This document shows positions 26,990 to 36,539 of a DNA stretch of 41,931 nucleotides, piece by piece. The notes beneath the pieces were generated by a model. That model searched no databases and was not told where the DNA came from. It saw nothing but the letters and a program-made list of their open reading frames with translations. Positions within the stretch are counted from its first letter, which is position 1. Each line of letters begins with the position of its first letter. The translations under genes and the position numbers were made by a program. The stretch is from Saprospiraceae bacterium (GTDB lineage: Bacteria; Bacteroidota; Bacteroidia; Chitinophagales; Saprospiraceae), in contig WFXH01000062.1 of NCBI GenBank assembly GCA_015490715.1, positions 1-41,931 on the forward strand, written 5' to 3'.

Positions 26990-28428
26990 TAAGCGACGTA
27001 TCCCGGATATCGCGGAAAGGGAATAGCGTCACGGATGTTTTGCATGCCCGTGACAAATTGCACCAGCCGATCAAATCCGAGACCAAAGCCCGCATGGGGG
27101 CACCCACCCCAGCGCCGAATGTCGAGGTACCATTGCATTTCGTCAGGTGCAATGCCTATTTGAGTCATGCGCTTTTTGAGTACCTCGATGCGCGTTTCGC
27201 GCTCGGAGCCACCGATGATTTCACCAATGCCGGGGAAGAGCACATCCATGCCGCGCACAGTCTTGCCGTCGTCGTTGAGATACATGTAAAAGGCCTTGAT
27301 TTCGGCCGGATAGTTGTAGATGATGACGGGTTTTTTAAAGTGTTTTTCGACTAAATAGCGCTCGTGCTCGGTCTGAAAGTCGATTCCCCAATCGGTGAGT
27401 GGGTATTTAAACTTTTTCTTCCTGTTGGGTTTGGACGCTTTTAAGATGTCGAAGGCCTCGGTATAACTGATGCGCTGAAAGGGCTCCGAGAGGACGAACT
27501 GGAGCTTTTCGATCAGTGGCATGGGCGAACGCTTCTCTTTGGGCAGCTGTTTTTCTTCGTCTTCGAGTCGCTTTTGGAGGAAAGCCAGCTCGTCGGGGTA
27601 ATGCTGGAGGCTGTATTGGATGAGATGTTTGAGCAGCTCTTCGGCCAGGTCCATGATATCGTCGAGGCGTGCGAAGGCCACTTCGGGTTCGACCATCCAG
27701 AATTCGGCGAGGTGTCGGGTGGTATGGCTCTTTTCGGCGCGAAAGGTGGGTCCAAAGGTGTATACGCGCGTCAGTCCCATAGCGGCCAGCTCTGCTTCGA
27801 GCTGACCGGACACAGTCAAATGCGCTTCTCTGCCGAAAAAGTCCTTCGACCAATCGACGGAGCCGTCTTCTTTAAGGGGTGGATTTTTCGGGTCGAGCGT
27901 GGTCACGCGAAACATCTCGCCGGCGCCTTCGCAGTCGCTCGCCGTGATGATGGGGCTGTGCAAGTAGTAGAAGTCCTTTGAGTGAAAAAACTCGTGGATT
28001 GCAATAGCCAGGCCGTGACGGAGGCGAAAGACGGCGCCAAAGGTATTGGTCTTAAAACGCAGATGGGCAATGCTGCGCAGAAATTCGAGGGAGTGCTTTT
28101 TGGGTTGGAGGGGGTAGCTGTTGGGGTCGGCCGGGCCGTGTACGATGATGTGCTGGGCCTGCATTTCGACGCGCTGTCCCTTGCCGGGACTCTCGACGAT
28201 GGTGCCGTGGGCTTCAAGGGCAGCTCCTGGGGTGATATTTTTCAGCGTCTGATCATCGATGGCTGAGCTGTCGACGACGATTTGGAGGGGCTGTACGGTG
28301 GTGCCGTCGTTGAGCGCGATAAACTGGTTTTGGCGAAAGGTGCGCACCCAGCCCTTCACTACGGCTGGAAAGGGGATATCGGTGGCGTTGAGTATTTGTT
28401 TGACTGTAAAGTGCGGAGCGGAGCTCAT
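26986..28428 (-). CDS. asnS: Asparaginyl-tRNA synthetase
   Basis: A class IIb synthetase that charges tRNA-Asn. An N-terminal OB-fold anticodon-binding domain (VKGWVRTFRQNQFIALNDG) is followed by the catalytic core with motif 2-like FRAEKSHTTRHLAEFWMVEPE and motif 3-like GFGLGFDRLVQFVTG. FPGIGEIIGGSERE is a further family block. I prefer the ATG at 28428 (MSSAPHF) over the in-frame TTG at 28440, because a consensus -7 element ends 20 nt upstream. The direct enzyme suggests tRNA-Asn is charged without the transamidation route. Confidence 0.96.
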   Translation of the reverse strand: MSSAPHFTVKQILNATDIPFPAVVKGWVRTFRQNQFIALNDGTTVQPLQIVVDSSAIDDQTLKNITPGAALEAHGTIVESPGKGQRVEMQAQHIIVHGPADPNSYPLQPKKHSLEFLRSIAHLRFKTNTFGAVFRLRHGLAIAIHEFFHSKDFYYLHSPIITASDCEGAGEMFRVTTLDPKNPPLKEDGSVDWSKDFFGREAHLTVSGQLEAELAAMGLTRVYTFGPTFRAEKSHTTRHLAEFWMVEPEVAFARLDDIMDLAEELLKHLIQYSLQHYPDELAFLQKRLEDEEKQLPKEKRSPMPLIEKLQFVLSEPFQRISYTEAFDILKASKPNRKKKFKYPLTDWGIDFQTEHERYLVEKHFKKPVIIYNYPAEIKAFYMYLNDDGKTVRGMDVLFPGIGEIIGGSERETRIEVLKKRMTQIGIAPDEMQWYLDIRRWGGCPHAGFGLGFDRLVQFVTGMQNIRDAIPFPRYPGYVAY

Positions 28429-28447
28429 TGATCTGCGCAATTTGGTG

Positions 28448-28455
28448 CAAAGATA
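28448..28455 (-). promoter_or_regulatory. -7 element TATCTTTG of asnS
   Basis: The complement of 28448-28455 reads TATCTTTG, an exact TAnnTTTG match about 20 nt upstream of the preferred ATG. It supports the ATG start over the upstream TTG. Confidence 0.6.
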
Positions 28456-28704
28456 GAGGAAAAGCCGTGTTGGCTGTCGTGTGTGTTCGGGCGGAAATCG
28501 GGTATAAAATGGTTGGTGTAGGCGATTTGAGCGGCTGATGATAGGTAAAAGGCGTGAAAATGTGATTTTTTACAGATGAGCCTTATAGAACAATATTGAG
28601 CGATGTAGCTAATGATGTTTCATAAAGAATTGAAATACAGATTACATTAAGACCCAAACAACATATTATATTTTTTTTTAATGTAACAATGAGGCTTAAT
28701 TGTG
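28456..28704. other. AT-rich gene-free stretch upstream of the RNA locus
   Basis: No coding region is supported here. Features are AT-rich tracts, including a run of nine T (28671-28679), and a loose 7-bp inverted repeat TTACATT (28642-28648) / AATGTAA (28680-28686). A small ACAAT/ATTGT dyad sits just upstream of the -33 box at 28705. Confidence 0.4.
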
Positions 28705-28737
28705 TTTGTGTGCAATGGGATAGGGCCTGCATCTTTG
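28705..28737 (+). promoter_or_regulatory. Promoter of the putative small RNA
   Basis: TTTG at 28705-28708, a 21-nt spacer and CATCTTTG at 28730-28737 match the -33/-7 layout, with one mismatch in the -7 box (C for T). There is no plausible gene downstream on this strand before strong terminator hairpins, which points to a non-coding transcript. Confidence 0.5.
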
Positions 28738-28740
28738 TAG

Positions 28741-28902
28741 CGTGAATGGTGCAAAAGTGTAGCATTCACGAGGGGTTCAAGCCTCTACCTACAATTGCTT
28801 AGCTCCTTTGATGCTTTTGTTGCAAGTTTGATTAAGTTCATGGGATTATGGTTGATAATAGTGAGTTGTACCGCCCGGTACAACTCATTATTATCGCTTT
28901 TT
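28741..28902 (+). ncRNA. Candidate small structured RNA (about 160 nt)
   Basis: The unit has a promoter just upstream, a perfect 8-bp 5' hairpin CGTGAATG/CATTCACG (28741-28748 / 28763-28770) and a second small stem GAGG/CCTC at 28770-28785. It ends in a 19-bp stem with one G-U pair (28854-28872 / 28877-28895), loop GCCC and a run of five T at 28898-28902. The loop of the first hairpin can pair with CTTTTG at 28814-28819, making a possible pseudoknot. No ORF of normal length is present and I do not recognise an Rfam family. Existence of the RNA is inferred from promoter, structure and terminator only. Confidence 0.45.
28854..28902 (+). terminator. Very long terminator hairpin
   Basis: A 19-bp stem (one G-U pair) with the tetraloop GCCC, followed by GC and TTTTT. 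This is far longer than needed for termination and would be very stable. Confidence 0.75.
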
Positions 28903-28981
28903 GAAGGTGCTGTCAAAGTTCGTTTCCGTATAGGGTTGAAGACTGTAGTCATTTGTTGTTCATGGGATTAGTAGTGAAAAG

Positions 28982-29014
28982 TCGGTTGTCTCGATGTTGA
29001 GGCAGCCGATTTTT
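28982..29014. terminator. Second hairpin of the intergenic region
   Basis: An 11-bp stem (two G-U pairs), TCGGTTGTCTC / GAGGCAGCCGA, loop of 6, followed by five T on the plus strand. On the minus strand a TTTT also follows, so it may act in both directions. Confidence 0.6.
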
Positions 29015-29037
29015 CATTTTATGGAGGGGGTTAAGAA

Positions 29038-29068
29038 AAAAGGCACTCCCCCGACGGGAGTGCCTTTT
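29038..29068 (-). terminator. Terminator of groES-groEL
   Basis: A 13-bp perfect stem (AAAAGGCACTCCC / GGGAGTGCCTTTT) with a 5-nt loop lies about 30 nt past the groEL stop codon. The minus-strand transcript continues into a T run. The symmetric A/T flanks would also stop plus-strand transcripts. Confidence 0.9.
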
Positions 29069-29099
29069 GTGTTGTTGTACGGCGTTGGTTGCTGGTGGT

Positions 29100-30752
<1,653 letters not shown>

Positions 30753-30814
30753 TTAATGAGTTGATTTTAAAATGAGTTTTTGGTAAAAAGAGCGATACAG
30801 CGTTAACACTTCGC

Positions 30815-31087
30815 TTATTCGAGGATGACGAGTATCTCGTCTTCTCGCATGATGAGGTAATCTTTACCGTCGTAGTGGACTTCTTGACCGGCGTACTTGC
30901 CGTAGAGTACCACGTCGCCCTCTTTGACGGTCATTTTTTGGTCTTTTTTGCCGGGACCTACGGCTACCACTTTACCCTTTTGGGGTTTTTCCTTGGCGGT
31001 GTCGGGAATGATGATTCCCCCTTCTGTCTTTTCTTCGGGTTCGAATGGCTCGACGACAACTCTGTCCGCGATTGGTTTCATCTTCAT
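30815..31087 (-). CDS. groS: Co-chaperonin GroES (Hsp10)
   Basis: The 90-aa lid of the GroEL chamber. It contains [31 protein letters not shown]-type blocks that include the mobile loop (residues about 20-30), and VGPGKKD and [11 protein letters not shown] further on. It is the first gene of groES-groEL. No CIRCE element or clean TAnnTTTG promoter is visible upstream; a TTGGC/GCCAA dyad at 31150-31166 is the only candidate control site. Confidence 0.97.
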   Translation of the reverse strand: MKMKPIADRVVVEPFEPEEKTEGGIIIPDTAKEKPQKGKVVAVGPGKKDQKMTVKEGDVVLYGKYAGQEVHYDGKDYLIMREDEILVILE

Positions 31088-31149
31088 AGCCCGATGGTTT
31101 TTATGTTTGTTTTACAAACTCAGCCACCAATCATCAAATCACATGCCTG

Positions 31150-31166
31150 TTGGCGATTTGTGCCAA
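31150..31166. promoter_or_regulatory. Short dyad upstream of groES
   Basis: TTGGC-N7-GCCAA, centred about 70 nt upstream of the groES ATG. It is not the CIRCE sequence. Its position would suit a regulator of the chaperonin operon, but a 5-bp dyad can occur by chance. Confidence 0.25.
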
Positions 31167-31227
31167 TTTTTCACAGCTTCATGACATCTTTGGTAGAAGG
31201 AGGGTGACATTTTGTACCAGGTACTCA

Positions 31228-31262
31228 TAAAAAAAGCCCGTTACCAGCGGTGGCAACGGGCT
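31228..31262 (-). terminator. Terminator of the miaB-secG operon
   Basis: AGCCCGTT / AACGGGCT arms (31235-31242 / 31255-31262) with extra CCA/TGG pairing inside, followed on the minus strand by a run of seven T. It lies about 35 nt after the secG stop codon and separates this operon from groES. Confidence 0.88.
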
Positions 31263-31295
31263 CCGTTGTCCATGGGAAATGTTTGTCTTCGACGC

Positions 31296-31559
31296 CTACT
31301 CGCTCAGCAATGGAGTGGTACCTTCGGTCGACGGAGATACGAGCAAGGCAGTGATGATGCACAGTACCAACAGCGATAGAGCAAGGTACCACGTCAGCTT
31401 TTCGATAAAGTCTGTCGATCGAGCCACACCGAGCATCTGCGTTGCTCCCAGACCACCTATTGAACTATCGATGCCGCCCCCTTTGGGATTTTGGATGAGT
31501 ACCACTAAGATGAGCAAGATGCTGTTGATGGCGATGAGTATGGTCAGTAGATTGAGCAT
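31296..31559 (-). CDS. secG: Preprotein translocase subunit SecG
   Basis: A small (87 aa) Sec translocon subunit of the inner membrane. Two hydrophobic helices lie near residues 3-22 and 57-75, joined by the conserved cytoplasmic loop QNPKGGGIDSSIGGLGATQMLG. Its ATG overlaps the stop codon of the upstream gene by one base (TGATG), which suggests translational coupling. It is the last gene of the operon before the terminator at 31228-31262. Confidence 0.94.
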   Translation of the reverse strand: MLNLLTILIAINSILLILVVLIQNPKGGGIDSSIGGLGATQMLGVARSTDFIEKLTWYLALSLLVLCIITALLVSPSTEGTTPLLSE

Positions 31560-32095
31560 CAGCGTTGTTTTTTGAGTTGTTCGATTTGTAAGGCAAAGGT
31601 ATTGGATTTTTCTGGATGTAGCTGCATGAGTTTTTGATAAATTTCGATGGCTTTTTCATAATGCCCTTGCTGGATGAGCAGTCGTGCGTAGGTTTCTGAG
31701 ACGGGGGTAGGGGGTGTAGGGGGTGATGACGATGTTTCCACCTCGAGTTTTTGATTTATGTAATTGATCCATTCGGAGAAGCTCATTTCATCAGCAGAAG
31801 GGACATGGGTTGGGTCTTTCGTCGAGGGGGTCTCCTCTATTTGAACTTCTAGCATGGTCTTCCTGGGGGTTAGGTGTTGTTGTGCAGCCTCGCTGGATGC
31901 GACATCGGTGGCTTTTGTTGCATTTTTGAGAAGGTGGAAGAGGCGTTTGCGGTCGGGGGCCAGCAAGCTCAGCCGGTGGAGGAGATCTTCGGGTAGAGGT
32001 TTGCCGTTGCGAACGATCTGCAAGGCCTGATGCAGGAGTGTGGGGAAGTCGGCACTGGTATCGGTGGGCGTAGTCTGTCGTGAAAGTGCTGTCAT
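31559..32095 (-). CDS. TPR-like protein of unknown function (178 aa)
   Basis: The C-terminus has one clear TPR-type pair of helices (ETYARLLIQQGHYEKAIEIYQKL followed by HPEKS), a protein-protein interaction unit. The N-terminal part is charged and low in hydrophobic residues, with a Pro/Ser-rich linker. No signal peptide is seen. I chose ATG 32095, which lies 4 nt after the lptE stop codon; the longer frame starting at 32341 runs back through lptE and is Ser/Thr/Pro-rich shadow sequence. The gene sits between lptE and secG, so an envelope-related role is plausible but unproven. Confidence 0.75.
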   Translation of the reverse strand: MTALSRQTTPTDTSADFPTLLHQALQIVRNGKPLPEDLLHRLSLLAPDRKRLFHLLKNATKATDVASSEAAQQHLTPRKTMLEVQIEETPSTKDPTHVPSADEMSFSEWINYINQKLEVETSSSPPTPPTPVSETYARLLIQQGHYEKAIEIYQKLMQLHPEKSNTFALQIEQLKKQR

Positions 32096-32099
32096 AATT

Positions 32100-32594
32100 T
32101 CACCAGTTTGTGAAAGCGCTGTTAAAGATGTCTTCTGTGAGTTTATCGACTGCTCGTCGCAGGAGCTCATCGCGTATTTCGAAGAAGTCGGTGGTGGAGG
32201 GAATCTCTTCCTGGAAGTTGAAGTTTCGCTTCCACGATTTTTGGGGGTTGTGGGTATCTGTCCACTGGACTTGTAGGCTGAGGTTGAAGAGGTTGTAGGG
32301 GGTGGATTCGCCTTGGGCGATGTTGCCGGCAATGGTTTCATAGCGGGTGATGGTCATTTCGATGCGGATGTCGGGCTGGGATTCGTCGAGTTGGAGTGAG
32401 GTTTCGTTGCGGATGGTTTTGCTCAGCTTCGATGCGAGCATATCGGCCAGTTCGGCAGGGGCTCCGGTGGGCGATTTGTCGACGACGTTTTCGACGTAAT
32501 AGGTCTTCCATTGGGGGTCGACGGTGATGCCTCGGAAGCTATAGCATTGGCTCAATAGAGGCATGGCTAAACCGAGCAGTAGGATGTTTTTCAT
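32100..32594 (-). CDS. lptE: LptE family LPS-assembly lipoprotein
   Basis: LptE plugs the LptD barrel and helps place lipopolysaccharide in the outer membrane. The 164-aa protein has a lipoprotein signal MKNILLLGLAMPLLSQC with Cys17 as lipidation site, followed by YSFRGITVDPQWKTYYVENV, typical of Bacteroidota LptE. The AELADMLASKLSKTIRNET helix and beta-rich remainder fit the fold. Its start overlaps the end of the upstream regulator gene by 4 nt (ATGA). Confidence 0.9.
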   Translation of the reverse strand: MKNILLLGLAMPLLSQCYSFRGITVDPQWKTYYVENVVDKSPTGAPAELADMLASKLSKTIRNETSLQLDESQPDIRIEMTITRYETIAGNIAQGESTPYNLFNLSLQVQWTDTHNPQKSWKRNFNFQEEIPSTTDFFEIRDELLRRAVDKLTEDIFNSAFTNW

Positions 32595-33826
32595 TCGAGT
32601 TGGTATTGTTTGATTTTGCGGTAGAGGGTGCGTTCGGAGATACCGAGCTCTTTTGCAGCGGCTCTGCGCTTGCCGTGGTGTTTTTTGAGTGCTTTTTGGA
32701 TGAGTTGTTTTTCCATTTCATACAGATTGAGGGTGGTTTCTGCGGGCTGGACTTCGATGGTTTTGGGTTGGACTTCTACGACGGGTTTGGATGGTTCGCG
32801 ACTATAGGAGGGGGTGGGTTGGGGTTCGATGATGACGGGTGGGTCGGAGCTTGGGGCATTGAGCACGGGCATGTGCTGTTGTTCGAGCTGGAGGTTGTTT
32901 TCTTTGATGAGGCGATAGATGAGGTGTTTGAGGGCGTCGATGTCTTTTTTCATGTCGAAGAGGAGCCGGTAGAGGATTTCGCGCTCTTCGAGTTTGTCGC
33001 CGTTGGATTTTTGGTAGGGGGTGGGCATGAGTGGTCGGTCGATATCGGGGATGACGGTGCGGAGCTGGTCGGGTGTGATGATGCCGTTGTCGGAGAGGAT
33101 GCAGAGTTGTTCGGCGACGTTTTTGAGCTGTCGGATGTTGCCGGGCCAATAGTAGTTGATGAGCATTTGTTCGGCCTCTGGGGTGAGTTTGACGGGTATG
33201 GCGTTGTATTTTTCGGCGCAATCTCTGGTAAACTTGCGGAAGAGAATGGGTATGTCTTCCTTGCGTTCCCGCAGGGGAGGGATGTAGATGGGGACGATAT
33301 TGAGACGGTAGTAGAGGTCTTCGCGAAATTTGCCCTGGCGCACGCGTTCGAGTAGGTCGACGTTGGAGGCGGCGATGACGCGCACATCGGTCTTGCGTAC
33401 GGTGGAAGAGCCGACGCGGATGAATTCCCCCGTTTCGAGTACGCGCAGCAAATAGGCCTGCGTGTCGAGTGGTAGTTCGGATACCTCGTCGAGAAAGATG
33501 GTGCCTTTGTTGACCACTTCGAAATAGCCCTTTCTTTCGTTGGTAGCGCCGGTAAAGGCGCCTTTTTCGTGACCGAAGAGCTCTGAGTTGATGGTTCCGG
33601 GTGGGATGGCGCCGCAGTTGATGGCCAGGAAGGGGAAATGCCGTCGGGGGCTGAGCTGGTGGATGATTTTGGAAAAGACTTCCTTGCCCACTCCACTTTC
33701 GCCGGTGATGAGCACGGTCAGGTCGGTGGGGGCTACGCGTATGGCCTTTTGCAGCGCGTGGTCGAGTTTGGGCGATATGCCGATGATCCCGAAGCGTTGT
33801 TTGATCGTCTGAAGTTGAGAAATCAT
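32591..33826 (-). CDS. Sigma-54-interacting transcriptional activator without receiver domain
   Basis: An enhancer-binding protein of the AAA+ type (411 aa). Walker A is GESGVGKE at residues 42-49, the sigma-54-contacting GAFTGA loop is intact at 89-94, and Walker B GTIFLDEVSELP lies near 108-119. YYWPGNIRQLKN marks sensor 2. The C-terminal Fis-type helix-turn-helix (about 370-411, AAAKELGISERTLYRKIKQY) should bind DNA. The N-terminus begins almost directly with the AAA+ domain, so there is no receiver, GAF or PAS domain and control must come by another route. It lies 14 nt from miaB and overlaps lptE by 4 nt. Its target promoters are unknown. Confidence 0.93.
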   Translation of the reverse strand: MISQLQTIKQRFGIIGISPKLDHALQKAIRVAPTDLTVLITGESGVGKEVFSKIIHQLSPRRHFPFLAINCGAIPPGTINSELFGHEKGAFTGATNERKGYFEVVNKGTIFLDEVSELPLDTQAYLLRVLETGEFIRVGSSTVRKTDVRVIAASNVDLLERVRQGKFREDLYYRLNIVPIYIPPLRERKEDIPILFRKFTRDCAEKYNAIPVKLTPEAEQMLINYYWPGNIRQLKNVAEQLCILSDNGIITPDQLRTVIPDIDRPLMPTPYQKSNGDKLEEREILYRLLFDMKKDIDALKHLIYRLIKENNLQLEQQHMPVLNAPSSDPPVIIEPQPTPSYSREPSKPVVEVQPKTIEVQPAETTLNLYEMEKQLIQKALKKHHGKRRAAAKELGISERTLYRKIKQYQLE

Positions 33827-33840
33827 GGAGTGCTGTGATT

Positions 33841-35241
33841 CTAATGGTTAGTGACGATGTGTCCCAACAGGGTAGCAGAAGTGGCGTCATCGATGCGCAC
33901 GTAGACGTAGTCGCCGGGTTGGTAGCCGTTGACTTTTGGGAAAATGACCATTTTATTCTGTGAGTTGCGACCTTTGAAATGGCTGCTGGAGCGCTTCGAA
34001 TCCCCCTCGATGAGTACTTCGAAGGTCTTGCCGATATCGCGTCGGTTGTGGCGCAAAGACAGCTGTTTTTGCAGTTGTATGACTTCTTCGAGTCGGCGAA
34101 TTTTGACTTCTCGTGGTACGTCATCTTTCAGATTGCGGGCAGCCCAAGTGCGCGGCCTCTCCGAGTAGGCAAACATGTAGGACATGCAGAAATCGGCTTC
34201 CTCCATGGCTTGAAGCGTCATCTGGTGGTCTTCTTCTGTTTCGGTACAAAAGCCGGTGATGATGTCGGAAGAGACGGCGCAATCGGGTACGATACGCCGT
34301 ATGGCCTCGATGCGTTCGAGATACCACTCGCGCGTGTAGCCCCGACGCATGAGTTCGAGGATGCGATCGCTGCCCGATTGTATGGGCAGATGGATGTACT
34401 TGCAGATGTTGGGATATTGGGCGATGGTGTGCAACACCTCATCGGTCATATCTTTGGGGTGAGAGGTCGAAAAGCGTATGCGCAGCCGTGGGTCGATTTC
34501 GGCACACCACTGGAGGAGTTTGGCAAAGTGGACGACCTCTCCCGTCTGCGGATGTACCCATCGGTACGAATCGACGTTTTGGCCGAGGAGCGTCACTTCG
34601 CGATAGCCGCGATCAAACAGGTCAGCAGCTTCGGCGACAATGGTATAGGGATCGCGACTTCGCTCGCGCCCGCGTGTGAAGGGCACCACACAGAAGGAAC
34701 ACATATTGTCACACCCTCGCATAATGGAGATAAACGCGCTGACCCCATTGGATCCGAGCCGCACGGGCTGGATATCGGCGTAGGTCTCTTCACGCGATAG
34801 CAATACATTGACCGCACGTTGACCGCTTTCCACCTCTTCAATGAGCTGGGGCAAACTGCGGTAGGCATCCGGCCCTACGACCATGTCGACAATTTGCTCT
34901 TCTTCTAAGAGCTGCTTTTTCATGCGCTCGGCCATGCAGCCCAACACACCTACCTTAAAAGGACGGTCAATACTCTTGCTGACGGACTGGAAGTAACGCA
35001 AGCGCCTTCGGACGGTCTCCTCCGCTTTTTCGCGGATCGAACAGGTGTTGATGAATACCAGGTCCGCATTCTTTATATCCGTGGTGGCGCGATAGCCCAT
35101 TTGTTCGAGCAGCGAAGCGACAATTTCACTGTCGTTGAAATTCATCTGACACCCATACGTCTCGATATAGTAGTACCGCGTCGTGTCCCTCGTGGCACTT
35201 GCACATTTTGTCTCCTCTACTACTGCTCTGTCTCTCGCCAT
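33841..35241 (-). CDS. miaB: tRNA-2-methylthio-N6-dimethylallyladenosine synthase MiaB
   Basis: A radical-SAM methylthiotransferase that modifies A37 of tRNAs reading U-starting codons. With the ATG at 35241, three cysteines of the auxiliary cluster (about residues 31, 67, 102: YGCQMN, NTCSIR, LGCMAER) and the radical-SAM CxxxCxxC (177, 181, 184; [10 protein letters not shown]) are all present. The C-terminal TRAM domain ([14 protein letters not shown] ... [11 protein letters not shown]) binds tRNA. The upstream TTG at 35274 is rejected. This is the first gene of the miaB-regulator-lptE-TPR-secG unit; a consensus promoter lies at 35395-35427. Confidence 0.96.
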   Translation of the reverse strand: MARDRAVVEETKCASATRDTTRYYYIETYGCQMNFNDSEIVASLLEQMGYRATTDIKNADLVFINTCSIREKAEETVRRRLRYFQSVSKSIDRPFKVGVLGCMAERMKKQLLEEEQIVDMVVGPDAYRSLPQLIEEVESGQRAVNVLLSREETYADIQPVRLGSNGVSAFISIMRGCDNMCSFCVVPFTRGRERSRDPYTIVAEAADLFDRGYREVTLLGQNVDSYRWVHPQTGEVVHFAKLLQWCAEIDPRLRIRFSTSHPKDMTDEVLHTIAQYPNICKYIHLPIQSGSDRILELMRRGYTREWYLERIEAIRRIVPDCAVSSDIITGFCTETEEDHQMTLQAMEEADFCMSYMFAYSERPRTWAARNLKDDVPREVKIRRLEEVIQLQKQLSLRHNRRDIGKTFEVLIEGDSKRSSSHFKGRNSQNKMVIFPKVNGYQPGDYVYVRIDDATSATLLGHIVTNH

Positions 35242-35394
35242 AGAAGCTCGCTTAGATTTATAAATGATCAGCAACCGTACAACTGTCTCGTTTTAATTTA
35301 ATGAAATAGTACAGCGGATTGTTTATACTGCACATCTCAAAAGCCCATTGTAATCGAAATATCTACCATGCGCGGATCCATGCACAATGGCCAA

Positions 35395-35427
35395 CAAAGT
35401 TAGTAATTTTTTGCGCAAGCTGTCAAA
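35395..35427 (-). promoter_or_regulatory. Consensus promoter of the miaB operon
   Basis: On the minus strand TTTG (complement of 35424-35427), a 21-nt spacer and TAACTTTG (complement of 35395-35402) match the Bacteroidota -33/-7 consensus fully. It implies a leader of about 145 nt before the miaB ATG. The -33 box lies only 10 nt from the aroE start codon, so the divergent signals are interleaved. Confidence 0.7.
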
Positions 35428-35436
35428 TTGTCAGAT

Positions 35437-36168
35437 ATGAAATTTGGACTCATCGGCAAAGTACTGGGACATTCGCTTTCGAAAGCGTATTTTGAGCGCA
35501 AGTTTCGCCAGCGCGAGGAGTGGGGTAGCTATCGATACGAGCTGTTAGAGCTTCCCAATCTCGACAATGTGCGTCAACAGGTGTCCCAGCGCGGATGGAG
35601 GGGGTTTAATGTGACGATCCCATACAAAGAAGCGATATTGGACTACCTCGATGCGTTGGATCCCCACGCCCGTGCCATAGGAGCTGTCAACACCGTAGTC
35701 GTCGGAAAAGAAGGGCGATGGTGCGGCTACAATACGGATTGGGTTGGGTTTTTACATACGCTCAGCGACTGGCAGGGCAGAACTGCGCTCATCCTCGGTA
35801 GCGGCGGGGCGGCAAAGGCAGTGCAATACGCATTAAAACACAAAGGTGTGTCGTATAAAATCGTATCGCGATCGCCTGAGAAAGGAGATTTGACCTATGC
35901 TACCCTACGGGCCCAACACATACAAGAGGTCGACTTGATCGTGCAGTGTACGCCAGTGGGTATGTACCCTCATGAAGAGGGACTGCCGGCCATACCTTAC
36001 GAGGCCTTAAGTCATCGGCAATACCTGTACGATTTGATCTATCGCCCGGCGGTGACGGGCTTTCTCAGAGAGGGCCTTCGTCGCGGATGTGCGGTGCGCA
36101 ACGGATACGGCATGTTGATCCTACAGGCAGAGGCATCTTGGAAAATCTGGCAAGAAAAATTTGCATGA
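35437..36168 (+). CDS. aroE: Shikimate dehydrogenase
   Basis: Reduces 3-dehydroshikimate to shikimate with NADPH in aromatic amino-acid synthesis. The N-terminal substrate domain has GLIGKVLGHSLSK (Ser13/Ser15 region) and NVTIPYKEAILD with the catalytic Lys. AIGAVNTVV and YNTDWVGF follow, and the nucleotide-binding loop is LGSGGAAKAVQYAL. The length of 243 aa is slightly short but complete. The ATG at 35437 is preferred over the in-frame TTG at 35428. No clean promoter of its own is visible; a TAATTTTTTG stretch at 35403-35412 is a poor match. Confidence 0.93.
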   Translation: MKFGLIGKVLGHSLSKAYFERKFRQREEWGSYRYELLELPNLDNVRQQVSQRGWRGFNVTIPYKEAILDYLDALDPHARAIGAVNTVVVGKEGRWCGYNTDWVGFLHTLSDWQGRTALILGSGGAAKAVQYALKHKGVSYKIVSRSPEKGDLTYATLRAQHIQEVDLIVQCTPVGMYPHEEGLPAIPYEALSHRQYLYDLIYRPAVTGFLREGLRRGCAVRNGYGMLILQAEASWKIWQEKFA

Positions 36169-36194
36169 AATGGTTGTAGTAATAAAAAATTTTG

Positions 36195-36202
36195 TATCTT
36201 GT
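36195..36202 (+). promoter_or_regulatory. Promoter of the small glycine-rich protein gene
   Basis: TATCTTGT (one or two mismatches to TAnnTTTG) with TTG at 36174-36176, an 18-nt spacer, 46 nt upstream of the ATG. Confidence 0.4.
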
Positions 36203-36247
36203 CGCCGTGATTCGAAAGGACGAACAAACCATTAAAACTTCAAAACT

Positions 36248-36538
36248 ATGAATGCTTGGTTACCTTGGATCATCTCCTTGTTGAGTGGTGCAGCAGGAGG
36301 CAACATTGCCGGAAGACTCCTCAAGAACCTCAGCCTCGGCAAAGTGGGGGATTCGATTGTGGGCATTTTGGGAGGAGGATTGGGAAGTTATATCCTCAGC
36401 ATGCTCGGCATTGACACCGGCACAGCGGGTCAGCTGGATGTGGGAAGTATTTTAGGCAGTATAGGCGGAGGAGCTGTCGGCGGTGGTGTGTTGCTCTCCG
36501 TCATTGGTGCGGTGAAAAACGCCCTGGGCAGCAAGTAA
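36248..36538 (+). CDS. Small glycine-rich membrane protein (96 aa), unknown function
   Basis: The protein is very hydrophobic and glycine-rich, with about three membrane-spanning stretches ([51 protein letters not shown]). The small Gly-rich helices recall GlsB/YeaQ-type or glycine-zipper membrane proteins, but I see no decisive motif. It has its own promoter-like element and a possible hairpin afterwards, so it is probably a separate transcript. Similar proteins occur in Bacteroidota without assigned function; the location is probably the inner membrane. Confidence 0.75.
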   Translation: MNAWLPWIISLLSGAAGGNIAGRLLKNLSLGKVGDSIVGILGGGLGSYILSMLGIDTGTAGQLDVGSILGSIGGGAVGGGVLLSVIGAVKNALGSK

Positions 36539-36539
36539 G

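Noticed and set aside
28840-28971. A 43-codon ORF starting inside the GTTCATGGGATTA repeat
   Set aside because: It runs straight through the 19-bp terminator hairpin and has no coding character.
31088-31227. CIRCE heat-shock operator before groES
   Set aside because: No TTAGCACTC-N9-GAGTGCTAA pattern is present; only a short unrelated dyad was found.
32096-32341. N-terminal extension of the TPR-like gene back into lptE
   Set aside because: The extension is Pro/Ser/Thr-rich out-of-frame lptE sequence; an ATG 4 nt after the lptE stop codon is a much better start.
32802-34124. 440-codon Arg/His/Thr-rich frame on the minus strand across the sigma-54 activator and the end of miaB
   Set aside because: Low-complexity shadow in another frame of two well-supported genes.
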